The notes beneath the pieces are model-generated. The model was not told the origin of the DNA. It did no database searches and saw only the letters and a list, made by a program, of their open reading frames with translations. Shown here in pieces: positions 51,827-61,810 of a stretch of 64,000 bases of DNA. A program made the translations under genes and the position numbers. Positions within the stretch are counted from its first letter, which is position 1; each line of letters opens with the position of its first letter. The stretch is from Alloalcanivorax balearicus MACL04 (GTDB taxonomy: Bacteria; Pseudomonadota; Gammaproteobacteria; Pseudomonadales; Alcanivoracaceae): positions 186,001-250,000 of the forward strand of contig NZ_ARXS01000001.1 in assembly GCF_025532145.1 (NCBI RefSeq). The letters run 5' to 3'.

Positions 51827-53512
51827 CTACCGGACCATCGCTTGCGGCTCACCCCGTATCGGGGATGGCACCATGCCTGCCGGCGGATGCGGGATCGCGG
51901 CAAGCAACTCGCGGGTATAAGGGTGTTCCGGGCTGTCCAGCAGCTGTTCCGCCGGTCCTTGCTCGACAATCCGCCCGGCTTTCATTACCAGTACACGCTC
52001 ACACAACAGCCGCACCACATTGAGATCGTGGCTGATGAACAGATAGCTCATACCCAGACGCTCACGCAGTTCCACCAGCAGATTGAGCACCACTGCCTGC
52101 ACCGATACGTCCAGGGCCGCCGTCGGCTCGTCGAGAATCAGCAGCTTCGGTTCCAGAGCAATCGCGCGGGCGATCCCCACCCGTGCTTTCTGGCCACCGG
52201 ACAGCTGATGAGGAAAGCGGTCGAGCAGATGTTCCGGCAGCCCGACCATTTCCGCCAGTGCTTCCACCTTGGCGCGCAACGCGGAGCCGCGTACATTACC
52301 GAGCCGCATCAGCGGATCACTGATCGAGCGGCGCGCACTCCAGCGCGGGTTGAGACTGTCCGTCGGGTCCTGGAACACCATCTGCAGACCGGCGCGGGCA
52401 GGATGGCCGGCAAAGCGTTTTCCCGGCACCGCGCCGATGTCCTCACCGTTGAACTGAATGCTGCCGGATGTGGGGTCCAGCAACCGCATGATCATCGACG
52501 ACGTGGTGGACTTGCCACAGCCGCTCTCGCCCACCAGCCCCAGGCTTTCACCGCAACGCACCTCGAAGGACAGGCCGTCCACGGCCCGATACTCATCGCC
52601 CTTGTCCTTGCCGGGGAAAACCTTGACCAAATCCTGTATTCGCAGCAGTGCCTCACCAGGCGGGCGTGCACTCGGTGTACGGCGGCGCGAATCCTCTTCC
52701 GGCAACAGATCCGCCACCTTTGAATCGAGTCTTGGTGTCGCCTGCAACAATCGCCGGGTATAGGGGTGCTGGGGGTCGGCAAACAGTGTGGCGGTATCCG
52801 CTTCCTCGACGACGCGCCCTTTTTCCATCACCACAATACGGTCACAGTAGGCGGCGGCGAGACCGAGGTCATGTGTAATCAACAGTGTCGACATATTACG
52901 CTCGGCGGTGAGCTCACGGATCAGATCCATCACCGCTTTTTGCGTGGTCACGTCCAGACCAGTAGTGGGTTCATCGGCGATCAGCAGCTGCGGGCGGCAC
53001 GCCAAGGCGATGGCGATCACCACCCGCTGACACATACCCCCGGACAGTTCGAACGGATAGGCGTGGTAGCGGCTTTCCGGGTCATTGATGCGCACCGCCT
53101 TGAGCACGTCGATGGCTTTTTCCCTGGCATCGGCACGGGTAGCCAGACTGTGTTCGATCAGCACGTCCTCGATTTGACGGCCCACCGAGCGGATCGGATT
53201 GAGTGCCGCCCGGGGATTCTGGAAAATCATCGACATCTCACGGCCACGCAGATCCCGCATGGTGCGCTCATCGGCCTTGCCCACATTGATGCCGCCGAAC
53301 ACGATACTGCCACCGGCGATACGGCCGGCGCGATCAAGGATGCGCATCACCGCGTAGGAGGTCACCGACTTGCCCGAACCGGATTCCCCGACAATGCCGA
53401 CGGTTTCTCCCTTGGCCACGGTGACCGAAACCTGCCGCACCGCGTCCACCACGCCGCGACGGGTACCGAATTCCACCGTGAGCGCTTTTATATCCAATAA
53501 CGGTATGCTCAT
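51827..53512 (-). CDS. Fused double ATPase of a peptide/nickel-type ABC importer
   Basis: A 561-residue protein with two complete ABC domains, as in YejF/GsiA: the first has GESGSGKSV, LSGGMCQRVVIA and LLIADEPTTGLD; the second has GESGCGKST, LSGGQKARVGIARA and LLILDEPTAALD, each with the C-terminal DPQHPYTRRLL/SPEHPYTRELL oligopeptide extension. It combines what DppD and DppF do separately. Last gene of a four-gene importer operon, 9 bp after the permease. The second signature (QKARVG) differs from the usual QQQR, a minor oddity. Confidence 0.9.
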   Translation of the reverse strand: MSIPLLDIKALTVEFGTRRGVVDAVRQVSVTVAKGETVGIVGESGSGKSVTSYAVMRILDRAGRIAGGSIVFGGINVGKADERTMRDLRGREMSMIFQNPRAALNPIRSVGRQIEDVLIEHSLATRADAREKAIDVLKAVRINDPESRYHAYPFELSGGMCQRVVIAIALACRPQLLIADEPTTGLDVTTQKAVMDLIRELTAERNMSTLLITHDLGLAAAYCDRIVVMEKGRVVEEADTATLFADPQHPYTRRLLQATPRLDSKVADLLPEEDSRRRTPSARPPGEALLRIQDLVKVFPGKDKGDEYRAVDGLSFEVRCGESLGLVGESGCGKSTTSSMIMRLLDPTSGSIQFNGEDIGAVPGKRFAGHPARAGLQMVFQDPTDSLNPRWSARRSISDPLMRLGNVRGSALRAKVEALAEMVGLPEHLLDRFPHQLSGGQKARVGIARAIALEPKLLILDEPTAALDVSVQAVVLNLLVELRERLGMSYLFISHDLNVVRLLCERVLVMKAGRIVEQGPAEQLLDSPEHPYTRELLAAIPHPPAGMVPSPIRGEPQAMVR

Positions 53513-53521
53513 GTCCTCACC

Positions 53522-54382
53522 TCAAGTGCGCCGCTGCGGGTCGACCAGATCGCGCAGGCCGTCGCCGAGCAAATTGAACGTGAACACCGCCAGCATCAGT
53601 GCCACACCCGGGAAAAACGCCAGCCACCATTCTCCGGAGACAATGAAGTTGGCGCCTTCCGCCACCATGATCCCCCACTCCGGCGTCGGTGGGCGCACGC
53701 CCAGACCGATGAACGAAAGACCGGCGGCGTTGAGAATGGCCCAGCCCATATTGAGCGAGATTTGCACCATCATCGGCGGCAGGGTGTTGGGAAAGATATG
53801 CTGGGCCAGGATGCGCCAGTCGCCGTTGCCGGACAGACGAGCCGCCTGCACGAAGCCGGCATGGCGGCGGATATTCACTTCCGCCCGCGCCATGCGTGCG
53901 TAAAACGGCAAGTTGATGATGGCGGTGGCATAGACGATGTTTTCAATGGTATTGCCCGCCGCCGCCACCACGCCCATGGCAAGCACAAACAGAGGAAACG
54001 CCATGATGGTATCGAGCAGCCGGCCAGTAATGCGGTCCGCCCAACCACCAAAGTACCCGGCCACCGCGCCCATGGCGGAACCGATCACAAAAGCGATGGC
54101 CACCGCGGCCAAAGAAATCATCAGATCCAAACGGGTCGCCACCACTACCCGGGAAAACACGTCGCGCCCGAGATGGTCGGTACCGAACCAGTGATCCCAG
54201 GATGGCGGCTGCAAGGCACGGCCGCCATCGGTAGCCATCGGGTCGTAGGGCACCAGCGCCGGCCCCGCCACGGCGGCGATGACAATCAGCAGAAACAGCA
54301 GCGCCGCCAGTGCGGTGACCGGGTTTTCCGTCATCACATAACGGGCATGGCGAGCGAAATTCTTCACCGAGGAAAGTGACAT
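53522..54382 (-). CDS. Peptide-type ABC transporter permease (DppC-like)
   Basis: A 286-residue inner-membrane permease of the OppBC family: N-terminal helix, FGTDHLGRDVFSRVVVATR (conserved DxxGRDxFSR), five further helices and the EAA loop AARLSGNGDWRILAQHIFPN. Partner of the 54387 permease; they form the channel for a periplasmic peptide or opine-like ligand. Confidence 0.9.
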   Translation of the reverse strand: MSLSSVKNFARHARYVMTENPVTALAALLFLLIVIAAVAGPALVPYDPMATDGGRALQPPSWDHWFGTDHLGRDVFSRVVVATRLDLMISLAAVAIAFVIGSAMGAVAGYFGGWADRITGRLLDTIMAFPLFVLAMGVVAAAGNTIENIVYATAIINLPFYARMARAEVNIRRHAGFVQAARLSGNGDWRILAQHIFPNTLPPMMVQISLNMGWAILNAAGLSFIGLGVRPPTPEWGIMVAEGANFIVSGEWWLAFFPGVALMLAVFTFNLLGDGLRDLVDPQRRT

Positions 54383-54386
54383 CGGG

Positions 54387-55418
54387 TCAGTCCTCCATAC
54401 CCAGACGGGGATCGACCAGGGTGTAGGTCACATCGATCAACAAATTGAGAATCACGAACAGCAGCGCCATGGACAACACGAAGCCCTGCACCGCGGCGTA
54501 ATCGGACACCACCAGCGCTTCCACCGCGTAGGAACCGATGCCCGGCCAGGCGAACACTTTTTCCACCAGCACATTGGCGCCGAGGGCAAAGGAAAACACC
54601 ATGCCCAAAGTGGTGATCACCGGCAGGATGGCGTTGCGCAAGGCATAGGTGTACAGCACTTTATGGCCAGACAGGCCCGCCGCCCGGGCGGTGCGGATGA
54701 AGTCACCTTCCAGCACCTGCAACATGGCCGCCCGGGTCATGCGGGCAATCGGCGCCAGCGTGAACAGGCCCAGTGTCACCGCCGGCAGAATCAATTGCGC
54801 CAGCGCCGCCCGCGCCGTCTCGAAATCACCGTCAATCAGCGCATCGATCACATAAAAACCGGTAACGTGGGGCGGTGACAGATAAAGAATATCGAGCCGC
54901 CCCATCGGCGCCGGTGACCAGCCCAGCAGAAAGTAGAACAGGTAAACCAGCGCCAGCCCGGTAAAGAAAGTGGGCAGCGATACCCCGGCGGTGACCACGA
55001 ACCGGCACAGGTGATCGATCCAGGAATTGGGCCGGGTGGCGGCCAGAATCCCCAGCGGCATCGCCACCGCGATGGAGAACAGCAGCGCGAACCCGGTCAA
55101 CTCCAGTGACGCCGGCAAACGCGTGGTCAGCTCGGTGAGCACCGGCTGGCCGGTGGAAATGGATTGCCCCAGCTCCCCGCGCAGCAGATCTCCCACGTAG
55201 GCAAAGAACTGAACCGGCAGTGACCGGTCCAGTCCCATGCTGACGCGGATCTGTTCGATGGATTCTTCCGACGCCGCCGGTCCGGCGAAGTACACCGCCG
55301 GATCCCCGGGCAACGCCCGGGTCAACAGGAACGACACCACGACAATGCCGATCAACACCGGAATCGCCTGCAGCAGGCGATAACCCACCAGCCGCAAACG
55401 CTTGGGCACACGCACCAT
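54387..55418 (-). CDS. Peptide-type ABC transporter permease (DppB-like)
   Basis: A 343-residue permease with six helices. LLQAIPVLIGIVVVSFLLTRALPGDPAV is the standard N-terminus, and the EAA loop is RTARAAGLSGHKVLYTYALRNAI. It is 4 bp downstream of the binding-protein gene's end and continues into DppC. Substrate not predictable from the permease. Confidence 0.9.
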   Translation of the reverse strand: MVRVPKRLRLVGYRLLQAIPVLIGIVVVSFLLTRALPGDPAVYFAGPAASEESIEQIRVSMGLDRSLPVQFFAYVGDLLRGELGQSISTGQPVLTELTTRLPASLELTGFALLFSIAVAMPLGILAATRPNSWIDHLCRFVVTAGVSLPTFFTGLALVYLFYFLLGWSPAPMGRLDILYLSPPHVTGFYVIDALIDGDFETARAALAQLILPAVTLGLFTLAPIARMTRAAMLQVLEGDFIRTARAAGLSGHKVLYTYALRNAILPVITTLGMVFSFALGANVLVEKVFAWPGIGSYAVEALVVSDYAAVQGFVLSMALLFVILNLLIDVTYTLVDPRLGMED

Positions 55419-55421
55419 GAT

Positions 55422-57044
55422 TCAGTCCTGTTTCAGAGTCAGGGGCCGGACATCCAGCTGACGGTGGTACCAGTACTCGTAACCGGTCGTGTTCTGTTGC
55501 ATCGCCACGTTCAGCGACGGTTGATACAGCGGAATACGCGGCACATCGTCGATGGCGATTTCGATCATGCGGCGAATATTCGGGGCGTACTTGGGATCGT
55601 CCTGGGCCATGTACAGGGTTTCATCCACCAATCCGGCAATCTCCTTGTTGTCGTAATTGGAGGAGTTAAACAGGTTGCCTTTCACGTAGGCCCAGTAGAA
55701 ATAGTAGTCCGGAGTATTCAACCAGCCGCCGAAGTTTTCCAGGTGCAGCGGCAGGGACTTCTCCACCAGTGCCACGGTTCGCCAATTAGCGCCCGGCACC
55801 TTGTTCAAGGACACCTTGATGCCGATCTTGCCCAACGCCTCCTGGATCAACAGCGCGGTGGGTTCAGCCCAGTCCGCCTGGCCAAGGTCAAACGACAGCG
55901 GCACGGAAAAACCGTCGGCATGGCTGGACTCCGCCATCAAAGCCCTGGCCTTCTCCAGATCCTGGCTGTAGGGGAAGGGTTGTGGCCAGGCAATGCTTTC
56001 CGGTTTGCTGCTGTCACCGCCCCACATCGACACGCCACGCCCGTAGGCGGCATTGTTGAAGATCGCTTCGTAGGGCACCGCATAAGCAATGGCCTGGCGT
56101 ACTTTTTTATCCTGGAACGGTTCGAAATTAAGATTGGTGCAAAGCACATGCAGACAGTTTTCGATCGGCGTGCTGACCACCTTGACCTTACCGGCCGCCT
56201 CCAGTTCGCGGGCGTCCTTGGCCGGGATATTCTGGGAGAAGTGCACATCTCCCCGTTCGATCAAAGCACGGCGCGTGGACTGGGACGGAATCTCACGAAT
56301 GATCACGCGCTGGATCTTCGCCACCGGCCCGCAGGCCCAGTCATCATTGCGGCTATAGACCAGTTGCTGGCCGGAGTCCCAGCGTTCCACCTTGAAGGCG
56401 CCGGAACCGGCCGGATTACGATGCAGGTATTCCGTGGCCCAGGGATCCTGATCGGTGGCGTGCGCCTTGGCCACCTCCGAGTTGATAACGATGGCCACCG
56501 GCGTGGTCAGATCCGGTAGCGTCAGTTTGGACGAATGCGGCAAACGAATACGGAAGGTCTTGTCGTCCACCGCTTCGAACTGCTCCGGCTCTTCCAGAGA
56601 ACCGGCGGCCATTTGCGCGGTGGGAAAGCCGCCCAGCGTCACGGCACGATCGAAGGACCATTTCACATCGTGGGCGGTGACCGGCTTGCCATCCCAGAAG
56701 CGGGCATTATCACGAAGTTTAAAGGTCAGCGTGCGACCGTCCTCGGAGACGTCCCAGGATTCGGCCAGCTCCGGTTGCAGGTTGTCGTAATCGTAGCTGA
56801 AAGACCCGTCCTCCAATTGCTTGTGGCCAAAGGTCAGCAGACGGTCGTAGCAGTTCACCGCCACCTGGTAACTGGGCCGGTTGGTGCCGCTGCGGTGGAT
56901 GTCCAGACTGTTGATGGTGGTGCCGGTGACCACCACCAGGGTGTCATTCCGGGCCGCCAGCGCCGGCATGCTCTTGAGGAAGGTCAGGGCGCCCACTCCC
57001 ACGGACAAAGCGGAGACCCCTTTCAAAAAATCGCGACGGTACAT
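55422..57044 (-). CDS. Tat-exported peptide/oligosaccharide-type binding protein
   Basis: A 540-residue extracellular solute-binding protein (family 5). The N-terminus MYRRDFLKGVSALSVG has a twin-arginine RRDFLK motif, so it is probably exported folded through Tat. Core motifs LQPELAESWDVSEDGRTLTFKLRDNARFWDGKPVTAHDVKWSFDR are family-5 hallmarks. The ATG at 57044 has AGGGGGC upstream; the frame is open much further but without signal-like sequence. Ligand may be a peptide, opine or amino-acid derivative. First gene of the operon. Confidence 0.9.
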   Translation of the reverse strand: MYRRDFLKGVSALSVGVGALTFLKSMPALAARNDTLVVVTGTTINSLDIHRSGTNRPSYQVAVNCYDRLLTFGHKQLEDGSFSYDYDNLQPELAESWDVSEDGRTLTFKLRDNARFWDGKPVTAHDVKWSFDRAVTLGGFPTAQMAAGSLEEPEQFEAVDDKTFRIRLPHSSKLTLPDLTTPVAIVINSEVAKAHATDQDPWATEYLHRNPAGSGAFKVERWDSGQQLVYSRNDDWACGPVAKIQRVIIREIPSQSTRRALIERGDVHFSQNIPAKDARELEAAGKVKVVSTPIENCLHVLCTNLNFEPFQDKKVRQAIAYAVPYEAIFNNAAYGRGVSMWGGDSSKPESIAWPQPFPYSQDLEKARALMAESSHADGFSVPLSFDLGQADWAEPTALLIQEALGKIGIKVSLNKVPGANWRTVALVEKSLPLHLENFGGWLNTPDYYFYWAYVKGNLFNSSNYDNKEIAGLVDETLYMAQDDPKYAPNIRRMIEIAIDDVPRIPLYQPSLNVAMQQNTTGYEYWYHRQLDVRPLTLKQD

Positions 57045-57468
57045 GAACACTGCCCCCTGCGGGTTAACATGAATACCAACTTGTATGCGACTTCCGGTAT
57101 GCAGATTCCGGGCCAGATGGCGGCGGGCGCTGGGAGGCCTTTTTTTAAAGGTGTTGGGCGATGCCGCGGAGGCCATGGGGAGGGGTTGCGGAGAGGCCCG
57201 AGGCGCGCCGCTCCACCACCTTGCATGCAAGGATGGGTTATCTCCCCACCCTGGGGCGCGAGACGGACTTTTCGATAGGGGCGCACCACTCCGGGGCATC
57301 CGCGCACCAGGGCCGTCCACCCGCCAACCGATCCGCTGGGGCCAAAATAGCGGGCAGGCCGGGCGTATTGCCCCCGGGCACCGGCGCCGGGGCAAATTAC
57401 CCGCGCCGGCCCAGGAGCGACAATGGAGCCGGTTTGCTTCAGGAATCCGATTCGCAGGGAGACAGGCA
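57045..57468. promoter_or_regulatory. 424-bp divergent control region with 14-bp palindrome
   Basis: The gap between divergent binding-protein and hydrolase/SDR genes contains CCTTGCATGCAAGG (57219-57232), a perfect palindrome that may be an operator. AGGCCTTTTTTTAAAGGTG at about 57136-57154 holds a T-run. I see no clear promoter pair, riboswitch or small gene. Open frames through it are GC-rich shadows. Confidence 0.45.
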
Positions 57469-59199
57469 ATGATGCAATGGCAACATCGGACCGTGGTACG
57501 CGACGGCGTCAATCTGGCGGTACGCCAGGGGGGCAACCCGGACGGCCCGACCCTGGTCATGGTGCACGGCTACCCGGACAACAGTGAGACCTGGGACAAG
57601 CTGGCCGAGGCCCTGTGGGAGGACCTGCATGTAGTCACTTACGATGTCCGTGGCGCCGGCGCCTCCTCCGCGCCAACGGAGGTGTCCGCCTATCGCCTCG
57701 GCGAGTTGCGCGACGACCTGTTCGCGGTAATCGATGCGGTCAGCCCCGGCAAGCTCGTGCATTTGCTGGCCCACGATTGGGGTTCGATCCAGTCCTGGGA
57801 AGCGGTCACCGAACCGGATGCCGGACGCCGCCTGGCCTCGTTCACCAGCCTGTCGGGGCCCTGCCTGGATCACATGGGCCAGCGCCTGCGGCGCCGTTCT
57901 TCCCTGGCTTCCGGTCTCGGACAATTGGCCAAGAGCTGGTATATCGGCGCTTTTCATCTGCCCGGCCTGGCGCCCATGGCGTGGCGCCTGGGCCTGGATC
58001 GCGCCTGGCCGGACCTGTTGCGGCGCACCGAACACCTGCGGGTGGCGCCAAGCCCCACGCAGCGCCGGGACGGCATCAACGGTATCGCCCTCTACCGCGC
58101 CAATATGCTGCCGTGCCTGCTGCATCCCCGGGAGCGTCACACTCAGGTGCCGGTGCAATTGCTGGTGGCGTTGCGCGACCGCTACGTCGGCCCGGAACTG
58201 CTGGACGAGGTGCCGCGGTGGGCGGAACGGGTGTGGCGCCGGGAAATGCATACCGGTCACTGGGGGCCACTGCAGGCCCACCCGGACATCACCGCTGGTT
58301 ACATGCGTGAGTTCATCGCGCACATCGAAGGGGCGCCGGAGAGCCCATCCCTGCAACGGGCGCGAGTGCCCGCTGCCCCGCGGCCGGACAGCGGCAAGCT
58401 GGTGGTCATCACCGGAGCCGGTTCCGGTATTGGTGAGGCCACGGCCCTGGCTTTCGGCGCCCGTGGCGCCACCGTGCTGTGTACCGACATTGATGGCGGC
58501 GGCGCCGAACGTACCGCTCAACGCATTGTCGATGCCGGCGGCCAGGCTCTCGGCCGCCGCGCGGACGTCGCCAACGCACGCTCCATGGAAGCGCTGGCAC
58601 GCTATGTGGAGCGGGAACTGGGCGCCCCGGACGTGGTGGTGAACAATGCCGGCATCGGGCTGGCCGGACCGCTGCTGGATACCAGCGTGAAGGACTGGAA
58701 ACAGGTGCTGGACGTCAATCTGTGGGGCGTTATCCACGGCTGCCGGCTGTTCGCCCGATTAATGATCGACCAAGCCAAGGCCGGCCATATCGTCAATGTT
58801 TCCTCGGCTTCCGCCTACCTGCCCTCAAAGGTCCTGCCCGCTTACGCCACCAGCAAGTCCGCGGTGCTGATGCTGACCGAGTGCCTGCGCGCGGAACTGG
58901 CGGACCAGGGTATCGGCGTCTCCGCCATCTGCCCCGGCATCATCGATACGCCGATTACCGGCCGCACCCGTTTTGTCGGCGCCGATGACAAAGAGCAGGA
59001 GCGTCGCCGGGCGTCAGCGGAGCGTTTCTACCGACGCCGGGGCTTCACCCCCGACCGGGTGGCGGCCGCCATCGTCTCCGCGGTGGAAGAGAACCGGGCG
59101 GAAGTGCCGGTCAGCGCCGAAGCCAGCGGCATGCGCCTGGTGGGCCGTTTCAGCCCGGCGCTGGCGCGGCGGCTGGCACGGCTGGATCTGACCCCTTGA
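57469..59199 (+). CDS. Bifunctional alpha/beta-hydrolase (epoxide hydrolase-like) and SDR fusion
   Basis: A 576-residue fusion. Residues about 1-290 form an alpha/beta hydrolase with HGYPD (oxyanion), nucleophile D103 in LLAHDWGSIQSW and His264 in HTGHWGP, as in epoxide hydrolases. Residues about 308-570 form a classical short-chain dehydrogenase with ITGAGSGIGEA (314-324), NNAG (391-394), S444/445 and Y458-x3-K462 in YATSK. The layout matches mycobacterial EphD. It could hydrate an epoxide and oxidise the diol. GGGAG lies 7 bp before the ATG. Confidence 0.9.
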   Translation: MMQWQHRTVVRDGVNLAVRQGGNPDGPTLVMVHGYPDNSETWDKLAEALWEDLHVVTYDVRGAGASSAPTEVSAYRLGELRDDLFAVIDAVSPGKLVHLLAHDWGSIQSWEAVTEPDAGRRLASFTSLSGPCLDHMGQRLRRRSSLASGLGQLAKSWYIGAFHLPGLAPMAWRLGLDRAWPDLLRRTEHLRVAPSPTQRRDGINGIALYRANMLPCLLHPRERHTQVPVQLLVALRDRYVGPELLDEVPRWAERVWRREMHTGHWGPLQAHPDITAGYMREFIAHIEGAPESPSLQRARVPAAPRPDSGKLVVITGAGSGIGEATALAFGARGATVLCTDIDGGGAERTAQRIVDAGGQALGRRADVANARSMEALARYVERELGAPDVVVNNAGIGLAGPLLDTSVKDWKQVLDVNLWGVIHGCRLFARLMIDQAKAGHIVNVSSASAYLPSKVLPAYATSKSAVLMLTECLRAELADQGIGVSAICPGIIDTPITGRTRFVGADDKEQERRRASAERFYRRRGFTPDRVAAAIVSAVEENRAEVPVSAEASGMRLVGRFSPALARRLARLDLTP

Positions 59200-59251
59200 G
59201 GAAGGCCGGGATCCCTGGCACCACCGCGGTATAGGGTCTATTATCGCCCCC

Positions 59252-60097
59252 ATGAGTTCATCACGAAAAACCCCCGCCGCGCTGCTGCGCTCCCTGCGTC
59301 AGCAAGCCTTCCGGCCGACGGGGGGCACCAGCGCCGACCTGGAAAAACGCCAGGAATTCACCATCGACGAGTTGGCCCGGGAGGCCGGCTCCACGGTGCG
59401 CAACGTGCGCGCCTATCAGGATCGCGGCCTGCTGCCACCACCGGAGAAGCGCGGCCGTACCGGCATCTACAGCGATGTCCATCTGGCTCGCCTGAAGATC
59501 ATCGGCGCCCTGCTGGAACGGGGCTATACCCTGAACAATATTCGTGATCTGCTCAGTGCCTGGGAAGAGGGCCGCGATCTCAACGATATCCTCGGTCTGG
59601 AAGTGGCGGTGACCTCCTGGCGCAATCCGCAGGTGCCCTCCTATGTGGATTATCAGGACCTGATCGACGACTTTGGCGAGGACATCACCCCGGAAGTCAT
59701 GACCAAGGCGGTCAGCCTGGGTTACATCGTTCCCGAAGGCATGCGCCTGCGCGTGCCCTATCCGCGCGTCTACAACGCCGGCAAGGAACTGGTGGAAGCC
59801 GGAGTGCCTCTGGATGCGGTACTCACCCATGTGCGTCTGGTACGCCAGGAAGTGGACAAGCTGGCCGAGCGTTTCATCGGCATGATCATCCAGCATCTGG
59901 TGGACGACAAATACGGTGAGAACAGCCTGCCCCAGGGTGAGGACGTGGCCACCCTGGCGGAATTCATCACCCGCATCCGGCCGCTGGCGGAGGCGGTGGT
60001 CAACGACGAACTGGGCCGGGTGCTGGAAAAAAGCATCAACAAGGTACTGGTGGACCGGCTCGAAAACGTACTGGCCCATCTGGAGAAGCATCACTGA
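59252..60097 (+). CDS. MerR family transcriptional regulator
   Basis: A 281-residue regulator. The MerR HTH is FTIDELAREAGSTVRNVRAYQDRGLLPPPEKRGRTGIYSD (about 36-75), with a following helix and a long C-terminal domain (about 110-281) typical of proteins that control lipid or steroid catabolism. No cysteine metal site is evident. It lies 52 bp after the fusion gene and may regulate it. Confidence 0.88.
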   Translation: MSSSRKTPAALLRSLRQQAFRPTGGTSADLEKRQEFTIDELAREAGSTVRNVRAYQDRGLLPPPEKRGRTGIYSDVHLARLKIIGALLERGYTLNNIRDLLSAWEEGRDLNDILGLEVAVTSWRNPQVPSYVDYQDLIDDFGEDITPEVMTKAVSLGYIVPEGMRLRVPYPRVYNAGKELVEAGVPLDAVLTHVRLVRQEVDKLAERFIGMIIQHLVDDKYGENSLPQGEDVATLAEFITRIRPLAEAVVNDELGRVLEKSINKVLVDRLENVLAHLEKHH

Positions 60098-60135
60098 GAC
60101 CAAGCCTCGGCGACGCTTCCCCGGTCACCACGACC

Positions 60136-61788
60136 TCACTTCGGCAACGTCTGACTCGGAAACGCCACCGCCTGCAAAGCGGCCGCCGGCTCATCGCAAC
60201 CCGCTTCCACCAGTCCTTCCGCGGCGAACAATCGCGCCACCGTCACACCGGTGCTGTCGTCATAATGTGTCAGCCGCCATTCCGCGAACTCCGCTAACAG
60301 CAACGCCTGGAAGGTCCGCGCCATACCCCAGGCCAGCCGCCGGGCCTGTTCTTCCCTGGGCGTGTTGATCATCGGCACCAGCGACTCCAGCGCCTCTTCG
60401 ATACCTTCGCGCATGGACTCACTGGCCGGATGGCGAAGCGCGCCCAGGCGCCTTACCACCTCTTCGATATACGCCTCCCCGGTTTCCGGTTTTCTCAGTG
60501 CCCGTAATACATCATGAGCCAGTACCGAGGACGTCCCCTCCCAAATACAGTTGACATGCAGGTTGCGGAACAGCCGCGGGATCCCGGTATCTTCCACGTA
60601 ACCGGCGCCACCGAAGCTCTCCAGTAATTCGCTGGCGGCCCACACCCCCTGACGGGCACAGGCCAGCTTACCCAAGGAGGTAAACAGACGCGCCAGCGTT
60701 CCGTCCTCCCCGTGCTCAGCCCGTCCCAACTGCCAGGCGGTTTCCAGATTCAACACCACCATGGCGTCGTACACCGAGGCGATGCGGGCGAACCATTCCC
60801 GATGGATCGGGTGATCCACCAAACGCCGGCCGAACACCTCGCGCTTGCCGGCATAGTCCCGTGCCAGCGCCAGCAAATGCCCGACTCCGGCCAACCCTCC
60901 GATCGCCGCCCAATAGCGGGCCACGCCCAGCAATCCGGTAAGCTTGCGCACGCCATCCCCCAAACCACCCACCGGTACCGCCCGGGCACCGGCCAGATCC
61001 AGCTCCGCGGTGGGCAGGGCGCGGGTGCCCAGTTTGTCCTTGAGCCGCCGTACCGTCAGTCCATTCCAGCCGCCGTCGGCCTGCCGCAGTTCCAACAGAA
61101 ATAACGACAGCCCGCGACTGCCACCGCCAGCGCCCTCCGGCCGGGCCAGGGCCAGGGCCATATCCGAGGTGGTGGCGGATGTGAACCACTTACTACCGAA
61201 CAGACGCCAGGTGCCGCCGTCACCGGGTCGCGCTACCGTGGCACTGCGGCCAACATCGGATCCCCCTTCCCGCTCCGTCATCCATTGCCCCGATGTCCAG
61301 GCCCGCTCCCGCGCGGTCAGGCGCGGCACATACCGTTTCGCCAGTTCCGGATCGTGCTCCTTGAGCAGGCAGGCGGCGCCGTCGGTCATCACCAGCGGGC
61401 AATCCGCCACCGCGCTGACCGGGTCGTAGAGATTGATCAACCCGGCCTGCACGATCCGTGTATGCACCCCGTAAGGGTCTTCGTGGGGCAAGGACACCAG
61501 ACCGTGGCGTTGCCCCAGACGCACCAGTTCCAGCCAGCTTTCGTCCACTTCGACCCGGTCCACCCGCCGCCCCCAGGCATCGTAGGGCAGATGCCGCGGC
61601 GGATTGTTTTCGGCTTGCTCGGCCAGTGGCGGCATGATGTCGGCGGCCAATCGCCCCATGTTTTCCAGAGCCGGTGACGCCGCCTGGAAAACCGCCTCCG
61701 GCAGGCGCCATTGCAATGCCAGACGCAACGTGGGATCGGTGTGAAAGCGGTTGCCCGTCTGTGGCGGCGTTTGGAAGAACGGATCCAT
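60136..61788 (-). CDS. AidB-like acyl-CoA dehydrogenase
   Basis: A 550-residue acyl-CoA dehydrogenase of the isovaleryl-CoA/AidB branch. The FAD segments are GQWMTEREGGSDVGRSATVA and WRLFGSKWFTSATTSDMALALARP; the family's WEGTSSVLAHDVLRAL and SFGGAGYVEDTGIP are present. AidB-type proteins bind DNA and may repair alkylation, or act on acyl-CoAs; the locus context favours catabolism. It converges with the MerR gene. Confidence 0.88.
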   Translation of the reverse strand: MDPFFQTPPQTGNRFHTDPTLRLALQWRLPEAVFQAASPALENMGRLAADIMPPLAEQAENNPPRHLPYDAWGRRVDRVEVDESWLELVRLGQRHGLVSLPHEDPYGVHTRIVQAGLINLYDPVSAVADCPLVMTDGAACLLKEHDPELAKRYVPRLTARERAWTSGQWMTEREGGSDVGRSATVARPGDGGTWRLFGSKWFTSATTSDMALALARPEGAGGGSRGLSLFLLELRQADGGWNGLTVRRLKDKLGTRALPTAELDLAGARAVPVGGLGDGVRKLTGLLGVARYWAAIGGLAGVGHLLALARDYAGKREVFGRRLVDHPIHREWFARIASVYDAMVVLNLETAWQLGRAEHGEDGTLARLFTSLGKLACARQGVWAASELLESFGGAGYVEDTGIPRLFRNLHVNCIWEGTSSVLAHDVLRALRKPETGEAYIEEVVRRLGALRHPASESMREGIEEALESLVPMINTPREEQARRLAWGMARTFQALLLAEFAEWRLTHYDDSTGVTVARLFAAEGLVEAGCDEPAAALQAVAFPSQTLPK

Positions 61789-61810
61789 TTTTCTTCTCCT
61801 TAGAGCCTGT

